A stretch of 64,000 bases of DNA from Saccharibacillus kuerlensis DSM 22868 (GTDB lineage: Bacteria > Bacillota > Bacilli > Paenibacillales > Paenibacillaceae). The stretch is taken from assembly GCF_000378145.1 (NCBI RefSeq), contig NZ_KB899280.1:62001-126000 (forward strand). Reading direction: 5' to 3'. Of the stretch, positions 16,968-26,836 are shown piece after piece; the stretch's first letter is position 1; each line of letters opens with the position of its first letter. The notes beneath the pieces are model-generated. The model was not told the origin of the DNA. It ran no database searches and saw only the letters and a list, made by a program, of their open reading frames with translations. The position numbers were made by a program, and so were the translations under genes.

Positions 16968-19210
16968 CTTAAACGATACATCTGCTGTTTGCGATATTCG
17001 CCGGGCGAGAGTCCGGTGCTTTTCTTGAAGCTGCGATTGAACGAGGTGATATGCGAATAGCCGACCGAGCGGCTGATTTCGCTTACGTTGAGCCGGGTGG
17101 AAAGCAGCAGCTCCTTGGCCTTTTGCATACGTACGCTCGTTAAGTGATCGCTGAAGTTAAGACCGGTCTTCTCCTTGATATAAGCGGAAAGGTAAGTACC
17201 CGACAAATTAAGTCGTTCCGACAAATAATCGAGCGAGAGATCTTCGGCATACTGTTTGCGGAGAATTTCAAAAAACAGCGCAATCACCGGTTCTTCGTCC
17301 GTACTGCGGCTCTGGCGGATCAGCGCGCAGGCCGATTCGGTCAGCAGCTTTAGCGACTCTCCGTATTCGTCGAATGTGCGGCATTCGGGAAGTTCGGCCG
17401 CCCATTTCTTCAGCGCGCGGAATGACGGAAGGTCGCTGTGCGCTGCTTCGGCGGTGTGCAGAATTTTCTGGGCGATACCATTGGCGAAAAAGCGAACCTG
17501 ATCTGCGCCGGCACCATTTCGCCGCAGCGAATCCAGCGCCTGCTCGATTAACTGCAGACAGCGCGCGGAAGCACCTTCCTGAATCGCCGAACGAAGCTCT
17601 TTTTCCTGCGCATCGCTCAGGCTGACCGAGGAAGGAAGAAGGCGGGACTCCGTCAAAATCTGCATATGTTCTTCAAGCGGCGCCTGATCGACCAGCCTTC
17701 GAACGAAAGCGTAAGCATCGCCGAACTGACTTACGCTTCGGGAAGCCGGCGCAATGGCGGAGACGATCAGGAAGCGTTCGCTTTCGCCGCCGATTACTTC
17801 TTCGATATGCCGCAGCAGCTGCATAACCCTTTCGGCATCGACTTCCTTGAGTACGGATACGATCTCGTCTTTTTCAATCTGGAAAGTATGCGCATATTCG
17901 AAGCGTTCACTCGTCAGAAGATGAATCAATTCTTTGAGACGGCGAATTTCTTCTTCGCGCTCGGCCGGAGGGACGGCGCTGCGTCTGAAGTTGATCCGAT
18001 GCAGCGCCACCGTATAATTCGAAGCATCCGAACGGAAATCTTCCCACTCTCCAATGTCCGTATTGATTCGCTTCAATTCATTGATATAACCGAAGCTTGC
18101 AAGCAGCGAACGATGGCGGTTCAGCTTGTCGCGCACTTCGCTTTTTTCCCGCATCAGCTCGGAAAGCTTGCTGCCGATCAAATCGTATTCGGCGATCCCT
18201 TCGTCGGGATAAGGGATGTCCGGTTTGCGGTCGAGCAGCCGGCCGAGAAGCCGCTGCACCGGACGATTCAAACGGCGGCTGAGCAGATAAGCGGCGCCGA
18301 GAGCGGCCGCGATCGAACCGGCCATTGCCGCGGTCATCAGTTCCGTCATTTGACGCAATTGACGTCCGATATGGTCGGCGGGGACGGAAGCGATATAGGA
18401 AAGACCGTCCTCGCCTTCCCGCTTCAGATAATAAGTATCGCTGCGAAGCGCAACCGTTTCTCCTTCGGCGAACGTCGGAAGGTTGGGTGCGGCGCCGTCT
18501 CCTCCGGAAGTGTACAGCAGCTGTCCGCTGCGATCCAAAATGGACAACGAACGTCCGCCTTCCTGTTCGTAAAAAGCTTCGGCCGCACTGGCGATATCGA
18601 TCAGCGCGATCGTCTGGCGACTGCCTTCTCCGTGCGAGAATCGGTAGGGGAGCAGCCATTTGGAATCGCCGATGCCTTCGATCGTCTCGATCTGCATAGC
18701 GGGATATAGCGTGTAACCGGGAGGTTCCTCCATTTGCCGCTTCCAGAATTCCGAGGTGTAAGTGTCCGAACGGTATTTGCGGTCGAAGAAGTATGCGGAA
18801 GAAGCGCTGCCCGATTTGTACAAAACAAGGTCGGAAGCGTCGAACTGAACCGCGGCGTCCTCCAAGTAGAAGAAAGAATTATACGCATTCCAGCGCAGCT
18901 TTTCGATCGCTTTTCGTGCTTGAAGATAGTCGGTCGTGTCCGGATTTTGCACGCGCAGCTGTCTGCCGAAGCCGACTACGTCGGGATCTTCGTTCAAGGT
19001 AAACAGCATCATGCCCACCTGGTCGAAGTAACCGCCGAATCGTTCGGCGGCACTGTCCGCTTCAAGACGGCTGGCATCGATAATTTCGCTTTGCAGGCCG
19101 TTTTTGAAAAGCTGGTATACCAGTCCGAGGCAGAGCGTGAACATAAGAATAAGTACGGCGAAGCTGAGCAGCAGCCGTCCGAACAGCGTCCGTCTTTTTC
19201 CGTGAATCAT
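16958..19210 (-). CDS. Membrane-bound AraC-family regulator (YesM-partner/LplB-system type)
   Basis: 750 residues; GGGAGGAAG precedes ATG 19210. Architecture: membrane helix at about 9-32, an extracellular sensor region of about 250 residues resembling Cache domains, a second helix at about 285-310 (LMTAAMAGSIAAALGAAYLLS), a long cytoplasmic linker, and a C-terminal AraC helix-turn-helix pair (LSLDYLSERLNLSGTYLSAYI; LNVSEISRSVGYSHITSFNRSF, ending GLSPGEYRKQQ). This design is common in Paenibacillaceae next to LplB/YtcP sugar ABC transporters, and the transporter begins 289 bp away in the opposite direction. It probably senses an external oligosaccharide directly and activates the transporter operon. 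The ligand is unknown. Confidence 0.85.
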   Translation of the reverse strand: MIHGKRRTLFGRLLLSFAVLILMFTLCLGLVYQLFKNGLQSEIIDASRLEADSAAERFGGYFDQVGMMLFTLNEDPDVVGFGRQLRVQNPDTTDYLQARKAIEKLRWNAYNSFFYLEDAAVQFDASDLVLYKSGSASSAYFFDRKYRSDTYTSEFWKRQMEEPPGYTLYPAMQIETIEGIGDSKWLLPYRFSHGEGSRQTIALIDIASAAEAFYEQEGGRSLSILDRSGQLLYTSGGDGAAPNLPTFAEGETVALRSDTYYLKREGEDGLSYIASVPADHIGRQLRQMTELMTAAMAGSIAAALGAAYLLSRRLNRPVQRLLGRLLDRKPDIPYPDEGIAEYDLIGSKLSELMREKSEVRDKLNRHRSLLASFGYINELKRINTDIGEWEDFRSDASNYTVALHRINFRRSAVPPAEREEEIRRLKELIHLLTSERFEYAHTFQIEKDEIVSVLKEVDAERVMQLLRHIEEVIGGESERFLIVSAIAPASRSVSQFGDAYAFVRRLVDQAPLEEHMQILTESRLLPSSVSLSDAQEKELRSAIQEGASARCLQLIEQALDSLRRNGAGADQVRFFANGIAQKILHTAEAAHSDLPSFRALKKWAAELPECRTFDEYGESLKLLTESACALIRQSRSTDEEPVIALFFEILRKQYAEDLSLDYLSERLNLSGTYLSAYIKEKTGLNFSDHLTSVRMQKAKELLLSTRLNVSEISRSVGYSHITSFNRSFKKSTGLSPGEYRKQQMYRLSSG

Positions 19211-19499
19211 GACGATCTTCCTCCCTTGCCGTGCGGATTTTTTGCTCCGATCCTATGAAAGCCTCAGGCCATTGTACGGGAAGAGCGTCAATGAAATTAA
19301 CGTTCTCGATTAAGCCGATGTAAAAAAACCTTGTCTTTTTTTGCGATAAAGAGCGTGAATTACGGTGTTTCTCCTTTTCGAGCCTTATCGGAACGGGGGA
19401 ACAGCTTCGCAAAAATGGTCAATACCGCAAATTTTCGGACGGCGCTACGATAAGGCTGCGAAAGCCATTCACGCAATCGAAAAAGGAGGAGGTCTTCAT

Positions 19500-20465
19500 G
19501 TGGAAAACACGGGTACGCTGAGCGGACGCCAAACGCGCAAACAAAAAAGAGCGAAGCGGCTCGCACGTACTAAAAGAAGTTGGTCGAAAAATTGGGAGCT
19601 GTATCTGCTGTTCGCTCCGGTGGCGCTGTACTTTATCGTTTTTCATTATATTCCGATGTACGGCGTGCAGATCGCTTTCAAAGACTTTATCGCCAATCAG
19701 GGAATCTGGGGCAGCCCCTGGGCCGGCTTCAAGCATTTCGAACGATTCTTCGACAGCTTCTACTTCTGGCGGATTCTGTCCAATACGCTCGGCATCGGAG
19801 TGTACGAGCTGATTGCGGGTTTCCCGATTCCGATTCTGCTTGCGCTCATGCTGAACGAAGTCCGTTCGGGACGCTTCCGGCGATTTGTTCAGACGGTAAC
19901 GTATGCGCCCCACTTTTTCTCCACAGTGGTGCTGGTCGGTCTGCTGTCGCTGTTTTTGTCTCCGTCTAGCGGGCTGCTTAACCTAATGATTGTGGCATTT
20001 GGGGGAGAAGCCAGACCTTTTCTGACCGAGCCGGGCTGGTTCAAAAGCCTGTATGTCTGGTCGGGCGTCTGGCAGGGCATGGGCTGGGGATCGATCATTT
20101 ATTTGGCGGCGCTGGCCGGTATCGACCCGCAGCTGCACGAAGCGGCGAAAATGGACGGTGCGAGCCGACTGCGGCGAATCTGGCATATCAATCTGCCGGG
20201 AATCGCACCGACAATCGTGATCATGCTGGTCCTGAACGTCGGCACCGTGCTTGGCGTCGGCTTCGAAAAAGTGTTTCTGATGCAAAACTCGCTCAATATG
20301 GAAACGTCGGACGTGATCGCCACGCATGTGTATCGAAGCGGCATCCTCGGCGCGCAGTACAGCTTCTCTGCGGCTGTGGGGCTGTTCAGTGCCGTTATCA
20401 ATTTCATTATGCTGGTGTCCGTCAACCGGATTGCACGCCGGATCAGCGGAAACAGTCTGTGGTAA
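19500..20465 (+). CDS. Sugar ABC transporter permease, LplB type
   Basis: 321 residues from GTG 19500, chosen because GGAGGAGG (19485-19492) lies 7 bp upstream; the ATG two bases before it is in another frame and reaches a stop after seven codons. A basic N-terminus (KQKRAKRLARTKRSW) leads into six membrane helices. The LplB signature ELYLLFAPVALYFIVFHYIP MYG region and the EAA loop (DPQLHEAAKMDGASRLRRIW) are clear. It forms a heteromeric channel with the next gene. First gene of a permease-permease-binding protein-dehydrogenase-dehydrogenase operon. Confidence 0.9.
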   Translation: MENTGTLSGRQTRKQKRAKRLARTKRSWSKNWELYLLFAPVALYFIVFHYIPMYGVQIAFKDFIANQGIWGSPWAGFKHFERFFDSFYFWRILSNTLGIGVYELIAGFPIPILLALMLNEVRSGRFRRFVQTVTYAPHFFSTVVLVGLLSLFLSPSSGLLNLMIVAFGGEARPFLTEPGWFKSLYVWSGVWQGMGWGSIIYLAALAGIDPQLHEAAKMDGASRLRRIWHINLPGIAPTIVIMLVLNVGTVLGVGFEKVFLMQNSLNMETSDVIATHVYRSGILGAQYSFSAAVGLFSAVINFIMLVSVNRIARRISGNSLW

Positions 20466-20481
20466 AAAGGAGGGATGTCCC

Positions 20482-21363
20482 ATGCCGGAAACCCGAAGCG
20501 ACCGGATCGCGTCGGGCGTCATTTATGTGCTGCTTGGCGTTGTGACGCTGATCGTACTCTATCCGCTTTATTTTGTGGCCATTGCTTCTTTCAGCGCTCC
20601 GGAAGCCGTGCTGCGCGGTGAAGTGTGGCTGTGGCCCCGGGATATTACGTTTGCCGGTTACGAGAGGCTGTTCGCCAATCGTGAGCTGGTGCGCGGATTT
20701 CTGAACACACTGCTCTATACGGGAGCCGGAACGGCTCTTAATCTGATTCTGACGATCGCTGCGGCTTATCCGCTGTCGAGGCGCGATTTTAAAGGGAGAA
20801 ACATTTTCAGTTTTATGCTGGTGTTCACGCTTTTTTTCAGCGGTGGTCTGATTCCGACCTATCTGCTGATCAAAGATCTAAACCTGCTCAATACGTTCTG
20901 GGTTATGGTGCTGCCGACGGCGGTCTCCGTATGGAACGTACTGATTCTCCGCACTTTTTTTCAAACGTCGATTCCATACGAGCTTCAGGAAGCTTCGTTT
21001 ATCGACGGATGCTCCAATACGAGAACGCTGCTGCGTATCGTCCTGCCGCTGTCTCTGCCGGTACTGGCTGTTATGGTGCTGTTTTATGCGGTGGGCCATT
21101 GGAATTCGTACTTCAATGCCTTAATCTATTTGTCGGACCGCGAACAATATCCGATGCAGCTGTTTTTGCGCGAGATTCTGATCCAGGGTCAGATGCAAGA
21201 GATGGTTGATATTACCGACGATTCGCTCGCCCGCAGTCTGATGGAAGCGGAATCGATCAAATACGCCGCTGTTATCGTTGCCAATCTGCCGATGCTGATG
21301 CTGTATCCTTTTCTGCAAAAGTACTTTACGAAAGGCGTTATGATCGGCGCCGTCAAAGGCTGA
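20482..21363 (+). CDS. Sugar ABC transporter permease, YtcP/AraQ type
   Basis: 293 residues from ATG 20482, with AAAAGGAGGG upstream and only 16 bp after the previous stop; a longer in-frame opening inside the first permease is rejected. Six membrane helices with the EAA loop IPYELQEASFIDGCSNTRTL. The C-terminal KYFTKGVMIGAVKG is the YtcP/AraQ ending. It pairs with the LplB-type permease. No ATPase is encoded here, as is usual: a shared MsmX-like ATPase elsewhere normally serves these systems. Confidence 0.9.
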   Translation: MPETRSDRIASGVIYVLLGVVTLIVLYPLYFVAIASFSAPEAVLRGEVWLWPRDITFAGYERLFANRELVRGFLNTLLYTGAGTALNLILTIAAAYPLSRRDFKGRNIFSFMLVFTLFFSGGLIPTYLLIKDLNLLNTFWVMVLPTAVSVWNVLILRTFFQTSIPYELQEASFIDGCSNTRTLLRIVLPLSLPVLAVMVLFYAVGHWNSYFNALIYLSDREQYPMQLFLREILIQGQMQEMVDITDDSLARSLMEAESIKYAAVIVANLPMLMLYPFLQKYFTKGVMIGAVKG

Positions 21364-21411
21364 GCCGATCCGCGCCAACATTTGACACTACATATCCGGG
21401 AGGAACTTCCA

Positions 21412-23034
21412 ATGAAAAAAATCGCTGTCCGCAAAAAAATGATCCAGCTGTCTACGCTGCTAATCGCCGCCGTCGCCGTATCCGGCTGCACGGGCGGAGG
21501 TGCCGCTCCGCAGGCGGAAGCGCAGACGAAAGCTGCCGTCAACGAAAGCGGCATGCCGATCGTAACCGAGCCGCTCGATCTGAACTTTTTCACCGGCAAA
21601 TCGCCCAGCAACGGCAGCAAGTTCGAAGACACTTTAATCTGGAAAACGTACAAGGACATGTCCGGCATGAATATCAATTTTGATCTCATTCCGTTCGAGA
21701 CGCTGACCGAAAAGCGTAATCTGGCGTTGGCCGGCGGGGAGTACCCCGACGTATTCTACTCCGCGCGTCTGTCATCGGACGAGCTGACGAGATACGGCCA
21801 GCAGGGCGTGTTTATCCCGCTGAACGATCTGATCGATCAATACGCGCCCAATTTCAAAAAGCTGATGGAACAGTACCCGGATATTCGCAAAGGATTGACG
21901 ATGCCGGACGGCAACATTTATTCGATGCCTTCGTTCTACGATCCGTCGCTGCTGTCTATGCTCGTCGGCACGCCGCTGTGGATCAACGAAGATTGGCTGG
22001 AGCAGTTGAACATGGAAGAGCCGACTACGACCGAAGAATTCCGGGCATATCTGGAAGGAGTCAAAAATACCGATCTCAACGGCAACGGACAGGCGGACGA
22101 AGTGCCATTCAGCGCAGCCGGCGTAGGCGGTCTGATCGATCAGGTCAAAGGCGCCTGGGGACTCGGAACGCGCGGGCTCGGGCATAAGTTCGTCGATGTG
22201 GACGAAGAGACCGGCGAACTGCGCTTCACGAAGGCTCGACCGGAATACAAGGAAGTGCTGCAGTATATCAACGGACTGCACAAAGACGGTCTGCTGGACA
22301 AAGAGATCTTTACGATCGACGGCGGAGCGGTAAACGCAAAAGGACAGTCGGGAGTCGTCGGCGCAACGATCGTTCCGAATCCCGAGACAGTGATGGGCCG
22401 CAAAGACTTTATCGGACTCGGTGCGCTGGAAGGCCCGCATGGAGATCAACTGTACTCGCACATCAAAGTGCCGATGGTTCACGTAGGCGCATTCGCCATT
22501 ACCGACAAAAATCCGAATCCGGCCGCGACCGTTCGCTGGATGGATTACTTCTACGGAGACGAAGGCGCGCAGCTGTACTTCATGGGCAAAGAAGGCGAGA
22601 CATTTGAGAAAGCGGCGGACGGCAGTCTGCAGTATGTCAAAGACATCACGAACAATCCGGACGGATTAACCCAGGATCAGGCGTTGGCCAAGTCGTTCAC
22701 CTGGCTGGGCGGAAGCTATCCGGGTCTGGTCAAGGAAGCGTACTTCAAAGGTTCCGAGACGCTGCCAAGCTCGCTCGCCGCAGCGGACAAAGCGAAACCT
22801 CACGCCATTGAAGACATCTGGTACAATTTCAACTTCACGCCGGAAGAAAGCGAGTTCATGACTTCGACGGGGCAGGATATTCAGGATTACGTGACAGAAA
22901 TGGAAGCGAAGTTTATTAACGGCACCGCGTCGTTCGACGAATGGGACAGCTATGTGTCCACGCTTGAGAAAATGGGATTGAGCCGCTATATGGAAACTTA
23001 CAAAGCCGCATACGAGCGCTATTCGTCGCAGTAA
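21412..23034 (+). CDS. Extracellular sugar-binding lipoprotein (LplA-type)
   Basis: 540 residues from ATG 21412 with GGGAGGAAC upstream. A lipoprotein signal ends in the lipobox VSGC, followed by a Gly/Ala-rich linker. The mature part is a family 1-type solute-binding protein of the large (about 500-residue) LplA class: KTYKDMSGMNINFDLIPFE, ALAGGEYPDVFYSA, GVFIPLNDLIDQYAPNFKKL and DLNGNGQADEVPFS, the last being a typical calcium-binding loop in these proteins. It captures an oligosaccharide and delivers it to the two permeases. Substrate unknown; the context of dehydrogenases suggests an unusual or acidic sugar. Confidence 0.9.
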   Translation: MKKIAVRKKMIQLSTLLIAAVAVSGCTGGGAAPQAEAQTKAAVNESGMPIVTEPLDLNFFTGKSPSNGSKFEDTLIWKTYKDMSGMNINFDLIPFETLTEKRNLALAGGEYPDVFYSARLSSDELTRYGQQGVFIPLNDLIDQYAPNFKKLMEQYPDIRKGLTMPDGNIYSMPSFYDPSLLSMLVGTPLWINEDWLEQLNMEEPTTTEEFRAYLEGVKNTDLNGNGQADEVPFSAAGVGGLIDQVKGAWGLGTRGLGHKFVDVDEETGELRFTKARPEYKEVLQYINGLHKDGLLDKEIFTIDGGAVNAKGQSGVVGATIVPNPETVMGRKDFIGLGALEGPHGDQLYSHIKVPMVHVGAFAITDKNPNPAATVRWMDYFYGDEGAQLYFMGKEGETFEKAADGSLQYVKDITNNPDGLTQDQALAKSFTWLGGSYPGLVKEAYFKGSETLPSSLAAADKAKPHAIEDIWYNFNFTPEESEFMTSTGQDIQDYVTEMEAKFINGTASFDEWDSYVSTLEKMGLSRYMETYKAAYERYSSQ

Positions 23035-23081
23035 TCGGCAGTCTTAAACGTTGTGAATAGGCAGTTAAGGGAGGATGGAAC

Positions 23082-24218
23082 ATGAACGGCAGCAAGATCG
23101 AGAAAAAAGATGAAGAGTCCGAGCTTAAAGCCGCCATTGTCGGCTGCGGAACGATGGGCCGCATGCATGCGCAGGCTTATGTCCGTCTGAAAGGCGTACG
23201 GCTGGCCGCGGTCTGCGACGTTTCGCAGGAAGCATCTTCCGCGTTTGCGGAGCAATTTCGCTGCAGCCGCTACGGCAGTCTGAGGGAAATGCTGCTGGCG
23301 GAAAAGCCCGATGTGCTCAGCGTCTGCCTGCCGACGCCGCTGCATTCGCCGGCGGTGCGAACCGCAGCGGAACTCGGCGTGCATGTGATCTGCGAAAAGC
23401 CGCTTGCGGGAAATCTGCAGGAGGCGGAAGAGATGATCGCTTTCTGTAGGAAGCGGGACGTACGGTTGTTCGTCGGCCAGGTGGTGCGCTTTTTCCCGAG
23501 TTACCGCAATCTCACAGAAACGGTCCGTTCAGGAGCGATCGGCGCTGTCGGCGTGGCGCATACGAAGCGGATCGGTCCCCATCCGGCTGCGGCCAAGCCG
23601 TGGTACGGTCAGGACGAGCTCAGCGGAGGCGTCATTTTGGATCTGCTTGTGCACGATATCGACTATATGCGCGGACTGCTCGGCGATCCGCATACCGTAT
23701 TTGCCATGCGGCGTGTCAACAAAGGAATCGATTATGCGCTTGTGACGCTGACTTTTGAAAACGGAAGTATGGCGAATCTGGAAGGCATGTGGGGCTATCC
23801 GGGACCTTTCTCCACTTCGGTTGAACTGGGCGGCTCCGGCGGAGTGGCGCTGCTGGACTCTTCCGCTTCGCGCTCTGTCGAGATCCGGCGAATGCCCGGG
23901 ACGATGAATGTGGATAAAAGCGACATTGCGGCAAAAGAAGCGGCAGCGAAAAATCAGGCAGCGAAAGAACATGCGGCAAACGCTGTCGCTCTGCCGGAGC
24001 TTCCCGCCTATGACGATCCGTACGGACTGGAGTTGGAGCATTTCCTCTCTTGTATACGTTCCGGCGAAACACCGCTTGTGACCGCTGAAGATGCAGCGGC
24101 GGCGGTGAAAATCGCCGAAGCGGCGCTTCATTCGGCGCGCAGCGGCAGACCTATCGATCTGAGGCGGTGGCAGGCGCAAGCGCCGGCGAAGAAGGAGGGA
24201 TTAGAATGCGAAAGCTGA
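23082..24218 (+). CDS. Gfo/Idh/MocA-family NAD(P)-dependent sugar oxidoreductase
   Basis: 378 residues; AAGGGAGGA precedes ATG 23082. N-terminal Rossmann fold with AAIVGCGTMGRMHAQAY at about residues 18-34, and the family motif ICEKPLAGN at about 105-113, whose Lys is catalytic. The C-terminal substrate domain contains GGVILDLLVHDIDYMRGLLG with the conserved Asp-His pair. An Ala/Lys-rich insert (KEAAAKNQAAKEHAANA) at about 285-302 is unusual and probably a surface linker. It oxidises or epimerises a sugar imported by the adjacent transporter. The next gene starts inside its 3' end. Confidence 0.88.
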   Translation: MNGSKIEKKDEESELKAAIVGCGTMGRMHAQAYVRLKGVRLAAVCDVSQEASSAFAEQFRCSRYGSLREMLLAEKPDVLSVCLPTPLHSPAVRTAAELGVHVICEKPLAGNLQEAEEMIAFCRKRDVRLFVGQVVRFFPSYRNLTETVRSGAIGAVGVAHTKRIGPHPAAAKPWYGQDELSGGVILDLLVHDIDYMRGLLGDPHTVFAMRRVNKGIDYALVTLTFENGSMANLEGMWGYPGPFSTSVELGGSGGVALLDSSASRSVEIRRMPGTMNVDKSDIAAKEAAAKNQAAKEHAANAVALPELPAYDDPYGLELEHFLSCIRSGETPLVTAEDAAAAVKIAEAALHSARSGRPIDLRRWQAQAPAKKEGLECES

Positions 24219-25189
24219 AAATCGGCATGCTGAATTTCGCGCATAGTCACGCGTTCAGCTATTATCGGGAACTGCGCTCGATGGAAGGGGTCGAGATTGC
24301 GGGCATCTGCCATCCCGACCGGCAGCGCGTGCAGAAGCTGATCAACGAAGACGGCATTTTCTATACGCCGAATTCCGCAGAGCTGCTGTCGAAAGAGGTC
24401 GATGCGGTGATTGTATGCAGCGAGAACGTTTTGCACAAGCGGCATGTTCTTGAAGCGGCGGCTGCCGGTAAACATGTGCTGTGCGAAAAGCCGCTCGGTG
24501 TAACCGAAGAAGAAATGGAAGAGATGATCGCAGCGTGCGGAGCGGCAGGAGTTTCGCTGATGACGGCTTTTCTGTGCCGCTATCTGCCCGGAGCAGTTAG
24601 AGCAAAGCGGGCGGTCGAGCGGGGAGAAGTCGGCGAAGTGCTGGCGATCAAAGGATATAACAGAGGCACGATGCCCGGCGGATGGTTCGTCGATCATGCG
24701 AAATCGGGCGGCGGCGCTATCCTCGACCATACCGTGCACGTCATGGATCTGATGCGATGGATGACGGGACGGGAGCCGGCATGTGTGTATGCCGAAGGAG
24801 GAACGCTGTTCCATCCGATCGACGTCGAAGATGCCGGTTTGGTGCACGTAACACTCGAAGGCGGCATTATCGGCATGATCGACACAAGCTGGTCGCGCAG
24901 CCGTTCTTATCCCTATTGGGGCGATGTCAAAATGGATATTGTCGGAACGAAAGGTGTGCTCCACTTCGACGCCTTCGCGGAAGTGAACGAAGTGTACAGC
25001 GATGCTTCGGATCGCGCCCGTTGGAGTTACTGGGGAGGCAGCATGAATCGGCTGATGCTGGAAGACTTTGTGAGACACCTGATGGAGGGGCGTTCTGCAC
25101 CGATCTCCGGCGAAGACGGACTTCAGGCGGCCAAAGTGGCGCTGGCCGCTTACGCTTCCTTACGTGCGCGCGACACGATTGTACTCTGA
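24206..25189 (+). CDS. Gfo/Idh/MocA-family NAD(P)-dependent sugar oxidoreductase (second)
   Basis: 327 residues from ATG 24206, which follows GAAGGAGGG and overlaps the previous gene by 13 bp; an earlier in-frame start is rejected. The N-terminus reads KIGMLNFAHSHAFSYYREL, so the usual GxGxxG is replaced by a His-containing loop, a variant found in some members of this family. The catalytic block LCEKPLGVTEE and the substrate-domain segment SGGGAILDHTVHVMDLMRWM with its Asp-His pair are present. Together with the first oxidoreductase it probably carries out a two-step oxidation and reduction of the same sugar. Terminator follows. Confidence 0.88.
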   Translation: MRKLKIGMLNFAHSHAFSYYRELRSMEGVEIAGICHPDRQRVQKLINEDGIFYTPNSAELLSKEVDAVIVCSENVLHKRHVLEAAAAGKHVLCEKPLGVTEEEMEEMIAACGAAGVSLMTAFLCRYLPGAVRAKRAVERGEVGEVLAIKGYNRGTMPGGWFVDHAKSGGGAILDHTVHVMDLMRWMTGREPACVYAEGGTLFHPIDVEDAGLVHVTLEGGIIGMIDTSWSRSRSYPYWGDVKMDIVGTKGVLHFDAFAEVNEVYSDASDRARWSYWGGSMNRLMLEDFVRHLMEGRSAPISGEDGLQAAKVALAAYASLRARDTIVL

Positions 25190-25240
25190 AATTTTATGTT
25201 CATACGGACCAAAACATTGAAAAGGGAATGCCGTATAATG

Positions 25241-25276
25241 AAAAGCCCGGCGGAAAACGATTTTCCGTCGGGCTTT
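25241..25276 (+). terminator. Intrinsic terminator of the ABC transporter operon
   Basis: AAAAGCCCGGCGGAAAA (25241-25257) pairs with TTTTCCGTCGGGCTTTT (from 25261) with one G-U pair; the T tract is part of the 3' arm. Confidence 0.85.
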
Positions 25277-25352
25277 TTCTCCTTTGCCGCCGTATTGTGA
25301 TATGCTTGTATCATACAGCCTGCAAGGGCCGAGCGAAAGCGGAGGGATCGCC

Positions 25353-25775
25353 ATGTCGGACGAAGTCAATCGGGTACACCGGATTCCGTTCAGCCGAATC
25401 TGCGGAGTATTGGGGATACGGCAGAAAATCATCAACGTGTATCCGGATTACGTCAGCAAAGAGGTCGTGGTGGAGACGGACAAAAATGTACGCAACCCCA
25501 GCACCATCATCGAAGTGAAAAATACGTATCTGGACGTGCGGACGATCAGTGCGGAAGAGTATAATCGGATGCCCTATACGCCGAATGTCACGGATAAGCT
25601 CAAGGCGCTGCTGGACGACGCCGAACGGGAAGCGCTCAGGGAAAGTCTGCATTTGGCAATCGGCGAAGCCGAACATCTTCTGGCCGGCGAATTGTCCGAG
25701 GAGGAGCGCAGCCAACGCCGTCTCTTTTTACAAAGCGCGCGCCGGGTGTTCAACAAGCTGAGCGGAGACACATAA
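25353..25775 (+). CDS. Uncharacterised 140-residue protein
   Basis: ATG 25353 follows GCGGAGGG at 6-7 bp; an upstream in-frame ATG at 25284 has no site. The first half looks like a compact beta-rich domain ([19 protein letters not shown], then [11 protein letters not shown] and [14 protein letters not shown]). The second half is two long charged helices ([40 protein letters not shown]). There is no signal peptide or membrane segment. It stands alone between a terminator and the YebC gene. I do not recognise the family and assign no function. Confidence 0.65.
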   Translation: MSDEVNRVHRIPFSRICGVLGIRQKIINVYPDYVSKEVVVETDKNVRNPSTIIEVKNTYLDVRTISAEEYNRMPYTPNVTDKLKALLDDAEREALRESLHLAIGEAEHLLAGELSEEERSQRRLFLQSARRVFNKLSGDT

Positions 25776-25932
25776 GGAACACGCATGGAAATATCCAAAA
25801 ACGCGCGAATTCGCTTGTGACTGGGGTCGTTCAAAAAGAGATCGAGACTTGTTCCGGCACCTTTTTCACGCTACAATAAACGGGTATGCAGTTGAAGACA
25901 GAACCAAACAACGGAAAGCGAGCGGGATAGAT

Positions 25933-26652
25933 ATGGGTCGTAAATGGAATAATATTAAGGAAAAGAAAGCTTCCAAAGACGCCAATACCAGTCGGGTTTA
26001 TGCCAAATTCGGCGTTGAAATTTATGTAGCGGCCAAGAAAGGGGAGGCGGATCCGGAATCGAACCGTGCCCTGAAAGTTGTTCTTGAACGCGCCAAGACA
26101 TACAACGTGCCGAAAGCAATTATCGATCGCGCACTCGACAAGGCGAAAGGCAGCGGCGACGAAACGTACACGGAGCTTCGCTATGAAGGTTTTGGACCTA
26201 ACGGGGCAATGGTTATCGTAGATGCGCTGACGAACAACGTCAATCGCACGGCTTCGGATGTACGTGCTGCATTCAGCAAAAACGGCGGGAATCTAGGAGT
26301 GAGTGGATCGGTCGCTTACATGTTTGATGAGACAGCCGTTATCGGTATTGAAGGCAAGAGCGAAGAAGAAGTGCTGGAACTGCTGATGGAAGCTGACGTG
26401 GATGCACGCGATATCGCTGCTGAAGACGAGTCGGTCATCATCTATGCGGAGCCAGATCAATTCCATGCTGTGCAGGAGGCGCTGCGCGCAGCGGGAATCG
26501 AGGACTTTACGGTTGCCGAGATTACCATGCTGCCTCAGACTTTCGTATCGCTTTCCGAAGATGCGGAAAAACAATTCGAAAAAATGATCGATGCGCTTGA
26601 AGATCTTGAAGATGTGCAGCAGGTATACCATAACGTTGACTCGGAAGAGTAA
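25933..26652 (+). CDS. yeeN: YebC/PmpR-family regulator, YeeN type
   Basis: 239 residues from ATG 25933, where the conserved family start [20 protein letters not shown] begins; a longer in-frame opening is rejected. Conserved segments: [55 protein letters not shown] region and [19 protein letters not shown]. YebC proteins act as DNA-binding regulators, and some have recently been linked to resolving ribosome stalls at proline runs. Cytoplasmic. The ribosome binding site (AGCGGGAT) is weak. A terminator follows at once, so it is monocistronic. Confidence 0.9.
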   Translation: MGRKWNNIKEKKASKDANTSRVYAKFGVEIYVAAKKGEADPESNRALKVVLERAKTYNVPKAIIDRALDKAKGSGDETYTELRYEGFGPNGAMVIVDALTNNVNRTASDVRAAFSKNGGNLGVSGSVAYMFDETAVIGIEGKSEEEVLELLMEADVDARDIAAEDESVIIYAEPDQFHAVQEALRAAGIEDFTVAEITMLPQTFVSLSEDAEKQFEKMIDALEDLEDVQQVYHNVDSEE

Positions 26653-26669
26653 AGATACACATAAAAAGT

Positions 26670-26698
26670 CTTCAGAACATTGTTCTGAAGCTTTTTTT
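26670..26698 (+). terminator. Intrinsic terminator after yeeN
   Basis: CTTCAGAACA (26670-26679) pairs with TGTTCTGAAG (26681-26690), followed by C and seven T residues. Confidence 0.9.
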
Positions 26699-26836
26699 AT
26701 GTGTTTTATTTTAAATTTCTGTTTTTTAGCTGGAACGGTATGTTTATTAAAGGTAGAATGGTTAAGAATGATTTCTTTATGATCATCATTTTACTGAAAG
26801 ATCATCCCTGAATTACCGATTGGAGGTCCGAACGCT

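Noticed and set aside
17666-18709. 347-codon open frame on the + strand
   Set aside because: Antisense to the membrane AraC regulator; no motif.
25217-25239. Promoter TTGAAA ... TATAAT before the 140-residue gene
   Set aside because: The spacer is only 11 bp, too short for a working SigA promoter, and the -10 abuts the terminator.
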